DNA of 64,000 nt, taken from contig NZ_CP063056.1 in assembly GCF_015356115.1 (NCBI RefSeq), forward strand, positions 868,001-932,000. Reading direction: 5' to 3'. Source of the stretch: Rodentibacter haemolyticus (lineage in GTDB: Bacteria > Pseudomonadota > Gammaproteobacteria > Enterobacterales > Pasteurellaceae). Position 1 is the stretch's first letter, and each line of letters begins with the position of its first letter. The notes below the pieces were generated by a model. That model had not been told where the DNA came from, made no database searches, and saw only the letters and a list, made by a program, of their open reading frames with translations. Positions 56,507 through 64,000 of this stretch are shown in pieces. The position numbers and the translations under genes are program-made.

Positions 56507-58816
56507 ATGTTAAATCAACAAATCAGTCAAATTATCGCCTCAGAGCTTAGCGTTGCCTCTCATCAAATTCTCGCCGCCATTCAGCTTGTAGATGACGGTA
56601 ATACCATTCCTTTTATCGCACGTTATCGTAAAGAAGTGACCGGCGGATTAGACGACACCCAACTACGCCATTTTGAAACCCGTCTAGGTTATTTGCGTGA
56701 GCTTGAAGATCGCCGTCAGAGCATTTTGAAATCCATTGATGAACAAGGCAAACTCACGGAGGAATTGCGTTCACAAATCGAAGCCGTACAAAGTAAAACG
56801 GAATTAGAAGATTTATATTTGCCCTTCAAACCTAAACGCCGTACTAAAGGGCAGATTGCTATTGAAGCCGGTTTAGCACCATTAGCCGATACATTATGGA
56901 CTGACCCAAAAAACGATCCGGAAACGACCGCACTTTCTTTTATTGATACCGAAAAAGGCGTGGCGGATACCAAAACCGCATTAGACGGCGCTCGTTATAT
57001 TTTAATGGAACGTTTCGCCGAAGATGCGCAATTATTGGCAAAAGTGCGTCAATATTTGCAACAAAATGCGCAAATTGAAGCAAGGTTGATCGAAGGTAAA
57101 GAACAAGAAGGCGCAAAATTCCAAGATTATTTTGATCACAAAGAATTGCTGAAAAATGTGCCATCTCATCGAGCCTTAGCAATGTTTCGCGGACGTAATG
57201 AAGGCATTTTGCAATTGACTTTAAATGCTGATCCTGATGTCGATGAAGTCGTGCGTCAAAGCTATTGTGAAGAAATCATTCGTGATCATTTGGGCGTTCA
57301 TTTCAGCGGACAACCGGCGGATAAATGGCGTGAACAGGTTATCGCTTGGACATGGAAAATCAAAGTATCCCTTCACCTCGAAACCGAGCTGATGGGCACA
57401 TTACGTGAAAAAGCGGAAGAAGAAGCCATTGATGTTTTTGCCCGAAATTTGACCGCACTTTTAATGGCTGCACCGGCAGGCTCAAAAACCACAATAGGGC
57501 TAGACCCCGGTTTACGCACAGGGGTGAAAGTTGCCGTAGTGGATAACACGGGCAAATTATTAGATACCGCCACGATTTACCCTCACACCGGTCGCGAATC
57601 GGAAGCGCAAATGGTGTTATTCGGTTTAGTGCTCAAACATAATGTGGAATTAATCGCCATCGGTAACGGCACAGCCTCTCGTGAAACCGAACGTTTCGCC
57701 AAAGAGGTGATGAAAGAAATCAAAGAGAATAAACCGCAAATCGTGGTAGTTTCGGAAGCGGGCGCATCGGTTTATTCCGCTTCCGAATTTGCCGCCAATG
57801 AGTTCCCGAATTTAGACGTCTCCTTACGTGGTGCGGTATCTATTGCCCGCCGCTTACAAGATCCCCTTGCCGAACTGGTTAAAATTGAACCGAAAGCAAT
57901 TGGTGTAGGGCAATATCAGCACGATGTCAATCAGTCCCAACTGGCGCGTAAATTAGATGCCGTGGTGGAGGATTGTGTAAATGCCGTTGGCGTAGATTTA
58001 AATACGGCTTCCGTGCCATTGCTTGCTCGGGTGGCGGGAATGAGTAAAACCTTAGCGCAAAATATTGTGGATTACCGAAATGAAAACGGTCGCTTTGACA
58101 GCCGTGAACAATTGAAAAAAGTGCCTCGTCTAGGACCAAAAGCCTTTGAACAATGTGCCGGATTTATGCGTATTGCAGAAGGAAAAAATCCACTGGATGC
58201 TTCCGGCGTTCACCCTGAAGCCTACGCATTGGTGGAAAAAATTCTGCAAGCGACCCAAAAATCCATTCAAGAATTAATGGAGAGCAATACCACTCGTCAA
58301 CTGGATGCCAAACAATTCACCGATGACCGTTTCGGCTTGCCTACCGTACAAGATATTTTCAAAGAATTGGAAAAACCGGGACGCGACCCACGTGGCGAAT
58401 TTAAAACAGCGACCTTTGCCGACGGCGTGGAAGAGATTACCGATTTAAAATCCGGTATGATTTTGGAAGGGACGATCACGAATGTGACCAACTTCGGTGC
58501 ATTCGTGGATATTGGCGTACATCAAGACGGCTTGGTGCATATTTCATCTTTGAGTGATAAATTCGTGGAAGATCCGCACCAAGTCGTGAAAACGGGCGAT
58601 ATCGTGAAAGTAAAAGTATTGGAAGTGGATGTGCCACGCAAACGAATTGCGCTCACAATGCGTTTAGATGAAAGTGCGGTAAAAAATGAGGCGAAATCCG
58701 ACCGCACTTTATCCGCCAAACCCCGTGGCAATGCATCACCACAAAATCGTAATCCCAAAGGAAATAATGTAATGGGCAATGCTTTTGCCGATGCATTGAA
58801 AAATTGGAAAAAATAG
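56507..58816 (+). CDS. tex: Tex-family RNA-binding transcription accessory protein
   Basis: A 769-residue protein of the Tex/YhgF family. N-terminal Tex domain ([20 protein letters not shown], about 30-50), YqgF-like RNase H fold ([16 protein letters not shown], about 330-345), helix-hairpin-helix repeats (about 490-560: [23 protein letters not shown]) and an S1 RNA-binding domain (about 645-715: [26 protein letters not shown]). Usually essential or important for gene regulation and stress, with broad nucleic acid binding. Confidence 0.95.
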   Translation: MLNQQISQIIASELSVASHQILAAIQLVDDGNTIPFIARYRKEVTGGLDDTQLRHFETRLGYLRELEDRRQSILKSIDEQGKLTEELRSQIEAVQSKTELEDLYLPFKPKRRTKGQIAIEAGLAPLADTLWTDPKNDPETTALSFIDTEKGVADTKTALDGARYILMERFAEDAQLLAKVRQYLQQNAQIEARLIEGKEQEGAKFQDYFDHKELLKNVPSHRALAMFRGRNEGILQLTLNADPDVDEVVRQSYCEEIIRDHLGVHFSGQPADKWREQVIAWTWKIKVSLHLETELMGTLREKAEEEAIDVFARNLTALLMAAPAGSKTTIGLDPGLRTGVKVAVVDNTGKLLDTATIYPHTGRESEAQMVLFGLVLKHNVELIAIGNGTASRETERFAKEVMKEIKENKPQIVVVSEAGASVYSASEFAANEFPNLDVSLRGAVSIARRLQDPLAELVKIEPKAIGVGQYQHDVNQSQLARKLDAVVEDCVNAVGVDLNTASVPLLARVAGMSKTLAQNIVDYRNENGRFDSREQLKKVPRLGPKAFEQCAGFMRIAEGKNPLDASGVHPEAYALVEKILQATQKSIQELMESNTTRQLDAKQFTDDRFGLPTVQDIFKELEKPGRDPRGEFKTATFADGVEEITDLKSGMILEGTITNVTNFGAFVDIGVHQDGLVHISSLSDKFVEDPHQVVKTGDIVKVKVLEVDVPRKRIALTMRLDESAVKNEAKSDRTLSAKPRGNASPQNRNPKGNNVMGNAFADALKNWKK

Positions 58817-58914
58817 TATTAAGATTAGGGGGATGAAAATTCCCCCTTAATTGCGGATTTTTTCTGCCACTTTAATTTTTCCCCAAAAAACACGCCTAAA
58901 TATCACCGCACTTT

Positions 58915-58930
58915 TGTGATCTCTGTCATA
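58915..58930. promoter_or_regulatory. CRP-like site upstream of pckA
   Basis: TGTGATCTCTGTCATA, one mismatch from TGTGA-N6-TCACA, 127 bases before pckA; its left end overlaps an uptake signal. Confidence 0.5.
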
Positions 58931-59056
58931 AAATTCACCTAAAAAGAGGTAGGAATTAAGGCAATTTTCAAAAATGAGATCTAGTTAACATTTTTCTTAC
59001 TAGGTTTTATTTAGAATGACCACAATTGAATTTTAATCTTTATATAGAGGTGACTT

Positions 59057-60673
59057 ATGACGGACTTAAACAAAGTAATTAAAGAACTTGAAGCTCTTGG
59101 TATCTATGACGTAAAAGAAGTTGTCTATAATCCAAGTTATGAACAATTATTCGAAGAAGAAACCAAACCTGGTTTAGAAGGCTTTGAGAAAGGCAAACTG
59201 ACAACAACCGGCGCAGTCGCAGTCGATACCGGTATATTCACCGGACGTTCGCCAAAAGACAAATATATCGTGCTGGATGAAACCACCAAAGATACCGTAT
59301 GGTGGACATCCGAAGCGGCGAAAAATGACAACAAACCGATGAACCAAGCCACTTGGCAAAGTTTGAAGGATTTAGTCACAAACCAACTTTCCCGTAAACG
59401 CTTATTTGTGATTGATGGATTTTGCGGCGCAAGCGAACATGACCGCATTGCCGTGCGTATTGTAACGGAAGTGGCTTGGCAAGCGCATTTTGTGAAAAAT
59501 ATGTTTATTCGCCCAACGGAAGAGCAACTCAAAACGTTCGAGCCTGATTTTGTAGTGATGAACGGTTCTAAAGTGACCAACCCGAACTGGAAAGAACAAG
59601 GCTTAAATTCTGAAAACTTTGTTGCTTTCAACTTAACCGAACGCATTCAATTAATCGGCGGAACTTGGTACGGCGGCGAAATGAAAAAAGGTATGTTCTC
59701 AATGATGAACTACTTCCTTCCGCTTAAAGGCGTAGGTGCAATGCACTGTTCCGCAAACGTGGGGGCTGCTGGCGATGTCGCCGTCTTCTTCGGTTTATCA
59801 GGCACCGGCAAAACTACCCTTTCGACCGATCCGAAACGTCAATTAATCGGTGATGATGAACACGGCTGGGACGATGTGGGTGTCTTCAACTTTGAAGGCG
59901 GTTGCTATGCGAAAACTATTCATCTTTCAGAAGAAAACGAACCGGATATTTATCGTGCAATCCGCCGTGATGCCTTATTAGAAAACGTAGTTGTGCGTGC
60001 TGACGGCTCCGTTGATTTTGATGACGGCTCAAAAACCGAAAATACCCGTGTGTCTTACCCGATTTACCATATCGATAATATCGTTAAACCGGTATCCCGC
60101 GCAGGCCACGCAACCAAAGTGATTTTCTTAACCGCAGATGCCTTTGGTGTATTACCACCGGTTTCTAAATTAACACCGGAACAAACCAAATACTACTTCC
60201 TCTCCGGTTTCACTGCAAAATTAGCCGGTACGGAACGTGGTATTACCGAGCCGACCCCAACTTTCTCCGCTTGTTTCGGTGCGGCATTCTTAACACTTCA
60301 CCCGACAAAATATGCGGAAGTGTTGGTAAAACGTATGCAAGCGGCCGGTGCGGAAGCTTACTTAGTGAATACCGGTTGGAACGGCACAGGTAAGCGTATT
60401 TCCATCAAAGATACCCGTGGTATTATTGATGCGATTTTAGACGGCTCAATCGAAAAAGCGGAAATGGGCGAATTACCAATCTTCAATCTGGCAATTCCGA
60501 AAGCCTTACCGGGCGTTGATCCTGCGATTTTAGATCCGCGTGATACTTACGCTGATAAAGCACAATGGCAAACCAAAGCAGAAGACTTAGCCGGTCGTTT
60601 CGTGAAAAACTTCGAGAAATATGCGATAAATGAAGAAGGTAAATCACTTATCGTAGCAGGCCCTAAAGTCTAA
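59057..60673 (+). CDS. pckA: phosphoenolpyruvate carboxykinase (ATP)
   Basis: Gluconeogenic enzyme; in Pasteurellaceae it can also run toward oxaloacetate for fumarate respiration. The 538 residues have [15 protein letters not shown] (about 57-71), the P-loop [11 protein letters not shown] (about 246-256), the metal site DDEHGWDD (about 265-273) and [17 protein letters not shown]-like site lies upstream and a perfect palindromic terminator downstream. Confidence 0.97.
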   Translation: MTDLNKVIKELEALGIYDVKEVVYNPSYEQLFEEETKPGLEGFEKGKLTTTGAVAVDTGIFTGRSPKDKYIVLDETTKDTVWWTSEAAKNDNKPMNQATWQSLKDLVTNQLSRKRLFVIDGFCGASEHDRIAVRIVTEVAWQAHFVKNMFIRPTEEQLKTFEPDFVVMNGSKVTNPNWKEQGLNSENFVAFNLTERIQLIGGTWYGGEMKKGMFSMMNYFLPLKGVGAMHCSANVGAAGDVAVFFGLSGTGKTTLSTDPKRQLIGDDEHGWDDVGVFNFEGGCYAKTIHLSEENEPDIYRAIRRDALLENVVVRADGSVDFDDGSKTENTRVSYPIYHIDNIVKPVSRAGHATKVIFLTADAFGVLPPVSKLTPEQTKYYFLSGFTAKLAGTERGITEPTPTFSACFGAAFLTLHPTKYAEVLVKRMQAAGAEAYLVNTGWNGTGKRISIKDTRGIIDAILDGSIEKAEMGELPIFNLAIPKALPGVDPAILDPRDTYADKAQWQTKAEDLAGRFVKNFEKYAINEEGKSLIVAGPKV

Positions 60674-60715
60674 TACAAATTAGGCACTATATAGAGCCCA
60701 AATAATATGATGAGT

Positions 60716-60743
60716 AAGGACACCAAATTTGGTGTCCTTTTTA
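60716..60743 (+). terminator. terminator after pckA
   Basis: AAGGACACCAAA directly abuts TTTGGTGTCCTT, a perfect inverted repeat, followed by TTT. The hairpin is similar to the one after Slam 2 (GGGACACC...GGTGTCCC). Confidence 0.85.
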
Positions 60744-60871
60744 TGTGTCATTAATGTTGTTATGCTCAGATATTTCACAAGGATACAAATTCTGAAAAAA
60801 TAAACCGCACTTTAATCAATAAAATGCGGTAGTTATTTGACCAATATCATTAGTTAGTTACTTTTTATTTC

Positions 60872-61501
60872 TTAAAAGAATCTCTCTCTATTGATCTCTG
60901 ATTCCCGATATTTTTCTGCAATCTTCTCATAAATTTTCTCATATTTTTCTTTAATTTTTTTATATTTTTTTGCTTTAGAAGAATCCCTATCTATTTTGAT
61001 TCCATCCTTATCAACACCTTCTGTATATATCCACTCAAGTATGCTGGTTGCATAAAGTAACTGCTTATATCCCCAAATTTTTAAAGATTCTGTGATACTT
61101 CCACTATCAACAAGATTTTCAAGATCTTCCACAAGTTCTTCTAATAGTACCAAAGATTTCTTAGGATTTAGAATTGCTAAACATTGATCTTGATTTTCCT
61201 TAGTTACTTTAGCCCCCATAAAGCCGTTAGCAATTCGAAAGAGAGCACAACGCCCCTGATATAAATTATATAAATAGCCTTTTGCCTTGATCCCTTCTGG
61301 TTCATTCGAATATTTTTTTATAACTTCTTGAGCAATTTCCGAAGCTTTAAAAAAATCCCCTCTCTTTTCAGCTTCAATAAGTTTAGTTCTATAATACTCT
61401 ATTGGTTCCCTATTTATTGGTTTTTCCTTCCAGCTTGTCAAAGCAAAGAATCCTATAAATAATATGAATAAAATAAAAAATACTATTTTCTTTAAACTCA
61501 T
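60872..61501 (-). CDS. unknown single-pass protein with TPR-like helices
   Basis: A 209-residue protein not recognised. One N-terminal hydrophobic segment (about 5-22, MSLKKIVFFILFILFIGFFAL) acts as a signal anchor. The rest is helical and charged, with a TPR-like stretch (KRGDFFKASEIAQEVIKKYSNEPEG), a pair of Cys and a Lys/Glu-rich tail. AT-rich compared with pckA and the ribosomal genes. Follows the 86-residue gene on the same strand with 17 bases between, so they are probably one operon. Confidence 0.65.
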   Translation of the reverse strand: MSLKKIVFFILFILFIGFFALTSWKEKPINREPIEYYRTKLIEAEKRGDFFKASEIAQEVIKKYSNEPEGIKAKGYLYNLYQGRCALFRIANGFMGAKVTKENQDQCLAILNPKKSLVLLEELVEDLENLVDSGSITESLKIWGYKQLLYATSILEWIYTEGVDKDGIKIDRDSSKAKKYKKIKEKYEKIYEKIAEKYRESEINRERFF

Positions 61502-61518
61502 CTAATCCTCCTCAAATA

Positions 61519-61779
61519 TTATTTAGTAAAAAATTCAAATAACTGTAATTCCGTATCAAGGATACAACTTCTATCCTTCTCAATAGGACTAATATCATTA
61601 ACAATTATCAGTTCAGGATCAAAAAGAAACACTGATTTATTTCTGAGCATATCTTCAATGCAATCAGCAACAATTTCATTATTTTTTTGATCTACCGCTC
61701 TTACATTATTATAAATATACTTATTATCCCCCCTAGGGAAATAGTTAATGTAAATATCAACAAGTACATGAACTTTCAT
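61519..61779 (-). CDS. unknown small protein
   Basis: An 86-residue, soluble protein, not recognised: MKVHVLVDIYINYFPRG..., an alternating beta pattern in the first 30 residues and an acidic second half with one Cys. AT-rich. It is the first of a two-gene unit with the signal-anchored protein at 60872. The pairing of a small soluble and an anchored gene could be a toxin/immunity relic or a novel accessory pair; there is no sequence proof. Confidence 0.55.
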   Translation of the reverse strand: MKVHVLVDIYINYFPRGDNKYIYNNVRAVDQKNNEIVADCIEDMLRNKSVFLFDPELIIVNDISPIEKDRSCILDTELQLFEFFTK

Positions 61780-62019
61780 ATAAATGTCCTTTTCAAATTA
61801 AATAAATTTCAGAAAAGTTTTCAGGGTTGTTTTATTTGTTATGCAATAACAAATAAAAACTGAGTATACTCAGTTACCTTTTTGAGAATAAGTATCAAAA
61901 GTGCGGTTACAAAATCGTTAAATTTTGAACCTTGGCTTTGTCAACGGTGTCGTTAGATATAGCAATCCTTTAAAACGATTGCGTATAAATTTAGGGAAGA
62001 ATTTATGAATTGGAAAAAG

Positions 62020-62043
62020 AAAAAAGCCCTCACAAGGAGGGCA
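62020..62043 (-). terminator. terminator after rpsQ
   Basis: On the minus strand GCCCTC, loop CTTGT, GAGGGC, then TTTTTT, 22 bases after the rpsQ stop. Because the S10 operon usually continues beyond rpsQ into the spc operon (rplN), this suggests the spc operon begins elsewhere here. Confidence 0.85.
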
Positions 62044-62064
62044 TTTCAGATTTAATTTTGTGAA

Positions 62065-62322
62065 TTAAGCGATAACCGCTTTTTCAACAACACGAACTAA
62101 CGTCCAAGATTTGGTTTTTGATAGAGGGCGACATTCGCGGATCTCTACGGTATCACCAACTTTGGCTTCGTTGTTCTCATCGTGTACGTGTAATTTCGTT
62201 GTACGACGGATAAATTTACCGTATAACGGGTGTTTTACCTTACGTTCAATAGCAACAACGAAAGATTTTTCCATTTTGTCGCTAACAACTTTACCTTGTA
62301 CGCTACGAATTTTATCAGTCAT
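62065..62322 (-). CDS. rpsQ: 30S ribosomal protein S17
   Basis: 85 residues; [37 protein letters not shown] is the S17 core. Last gene of the S10 operon in this window; its start overlaps the end of rpmC. Confidence 0.97.
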
Positions 62323-62513
62323 TACTCACCCGCCTTTTCGGTTAATACAGTTTTTACACGTGCAATATCACGACGCACTTGTTTAGCCTGATGGGTTTGT
62401 TGAAGCTGACCGGTGGCTGTCTGCATACGCAACTTGAATTGTTCACCTAAAAGGTTCACTAATTCAGCATTCAGCTCTTCAACACTTTTTGTACGTAAAT
62501 CTTGAGCTTTCAT
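62322..62513 (-). CDS. rpmC: 50S ribosomal protein L29
   Basis: 63 residues, [31 protein letters not shown], the two-helix L29. Overlaps rplP and rpsQ by one base at each end. Confidence 0.97.
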
Positions 62514-62923
62514 TACATCACCGTCTTAGTTACGAAAGTGGTCTTAACAGGCAATTTAGCAGCTGCTAACGCAAATGCGTTTCTTGCCACTTCTTCGGAC
62601 ACACCATCCATTTCATAAAGCACTTTACCCGGTTGGATTAAGGCTACCCAGTACTCAACGTTACCTTTACCTTTACCCATACGGACTTCTAATGGTTTTT
62701 CAGTGATCGGTTTATCCGGGAATACACGAATCCAGATTTTACCTTGACGTTTCACTGCACGTGACATTGCACGACGTGCCGCTTCGATTTGACGAGCGGT
62801 TAAACGACAACGACCAACTGCTTTTAAACCGTAAGTACCGAAACTTACTTCAGTACCGCCAGCGATACCACGGTTGCGGCCTTTGTGAACTTTACGGAAT
62901 TTTGTACGTTTTGGTTGCAACAT
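62513..62923 (-). CDS. rplP: 50S ribosomal protein L16
   Basis: 136 residues, [19 protein letters not shown] at the start and the conserved [13 protein letters not shown] segment. Between rpsC and rpmC in the S10 operon order. Confidence 0.98.
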   Translation of the reverse strand: MLQPKRTKFRKVHKGRNRGIAGGTEVSFGTYGLKAVGRCRLTARQIEAARRAMSRAVKRQGKIWIRVFPDKPITEKPLEVRMGKGKGNVEYWVALIQPGKVLYEMDGVSEEVARNAFALAAAKLPVKTTFVTKTVM

Positions 62924-62936
62924 TTAGCGTTTCTCC

Positions 62937-63644
62937 TTACTTACGACCTTTACCGCGCGGAGCCTTTTTAGGCTTGTCGGCAGGTTGTTGTTCTGATTGC
63001 GCAACGGCAGCCATTCCACCGAGAATCTCACCTTTGAAGATCCATACTTTCACGCCGATTACGCCGTAAGTTGTATGGGCTTCTGCAGTGTTATAATCGA
63101 TGTCCGCACGAAGAGTATGTAGAGGTACGCGACCTTCACGATACCATTCTGAACGTGCGATTTCTGCACCACCTAAACGACCGCTAACCTCAACTTTGAT
63201 ACCTTTAGCGCCTAAACGCATTGCGCTTTGTACCGCACGTTTCATTGCACGGCGGAACATTACACGGCGTTCTAATTGAGAAGCGATGCTGTCTGCAACT
63301 AATTTCGCATCTAATTCAGGTTTTTTCACTTCAGCGATGTTGATTTGAGCCGGAACGCCAGCAATTTTAGATACTGCGTTACGCAATTTTTCAACATCTT
63401 CGCCTTTTTTACCGATTACGATACCCGGACGAGCTGTGTGAATAGTTACACGAATACTTTTAGCCGGACGCTCAATAGTAATACGTGAAACCGAAGCATT
63501 TGCTAATTCTTTATTTAAGAATTTGCGTACTTTGAAATCGCCTTCAAGATTATCGGCGAAGTCTTGTGTATTCGCGAACCAAGTAGAGCTCCAAGGTTTT
63601 ACAATACCTAGGCGAATACCATGTGGATGTACTTTTTGACCCAT
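62937..63644 (-). CDS. rpsC: 30S ribosomal protein S3
   Basis: 235 residues with the N-terminal [18 protein letters not shown], a KH domain with [12 protein letters not shown] (about 70-82) and a C-terminal domain with [22 protein letters not shown]. Lys/Arg-rich tail. Confidence 0.98.
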
Positions 63645-63661
63645 TGCTATTCTCCTACTGA

Positions 63662-64000
<339 letters not shown>

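Overview
This window reads as a chromosomal segment of a Pasteurellaceae bacterium, most likely Haemophilus or Aggregatibacter. The 9-bp uptake signal AAGTGCGGT and its complement recur dozens of times, in genes and between them. Almost every gene has an H. influenzae-type counterpart: nrfABCD, a ccm block ending in an HI0933-like flavoprotein, dmsABCD, narP, cyaA, and the panF-prmA-dusB-fis run.

Layout. 1-2.3 kb holds radC, rpmB-rpmG and mutM. 2.4-6.6 kb is the mannitol operon mtlA-mtlD-mltR (minus strand) with three CRP sites upstream. 6.6-15.5 kb is a nitrite-ammonification block: nrfABCD, then ccmF/nrfE, a dsbE-like thioredoxin with a frameshift, a fused ccmH/ccmI and an HI0933-like flavoprotein. 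15.5-19 kb has an IS3-family remnant, tRNA-Phe, two tRNA-Asn copies and dld. 19-25.7 kb has a cytochrome b562, a glutamine amidotransferase and dmsABCD with a NapF-like ferredoxin. 25.7-31.1 kb has rdgC, proC, an MFS transporter, xerD and a LysR/OsmC divergent pair, then a decayed DUF1848 gene. 31.8-35.5 kb is Slam locus 1 and 41-44.6 kb is Slam locus 2; between them lie yhdT-panF, an EamA transporter, prmA, dusB and fis. 44.9-60.7 kb is mostly housekeeping: rmuC, yqhA, rluE, gpmA, envC, a YibQ-type protein, narP, cyaA, greB, tex and pckA. 60.9-61.8 kb has two AT-rich orphan genes, and the window ends inside the S10 operon (rplV-rpsC-rplP-rpmC-rpsQ).

How the genes work together. A large share serves anaerobic or low-oxygen energy metabolism: formate-linked nitrite reduction, DMSO/TMAO-type reduction, D-lactate oxidation and haem attachment. 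Candidate regulators of these in the window are NarP and cAMP (CyaA); CRP-like sites precede mtlA, dld and pckA, and an FNR-like site precedes nrfA.

The most unusual content is the two Slam (surface lipoprotein assembly modulator) loci. Locus 1 has two tandemly duplicated TbpB-like lipoproteins, one carrying nineteen copies of an 18-bp QPKQD(S/N) repeat as a stalk, followed by a Slam; a 21-codon stub of a second Slam remains after the first lipoprotein. Locus 2 has a lipoprotein with a coiled-coil stalk, an uncharacterised four-helix membrane protein and a Slam, and is flanked by near-identical 115-bp direct repeats. Both loci have an RNA hairpin between the lipoprotein and the downstream gene, and neither has a TonB-dependent receptor beside it. 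The intergenic regions also carry two families of short palindromic repeats (MITE-like).
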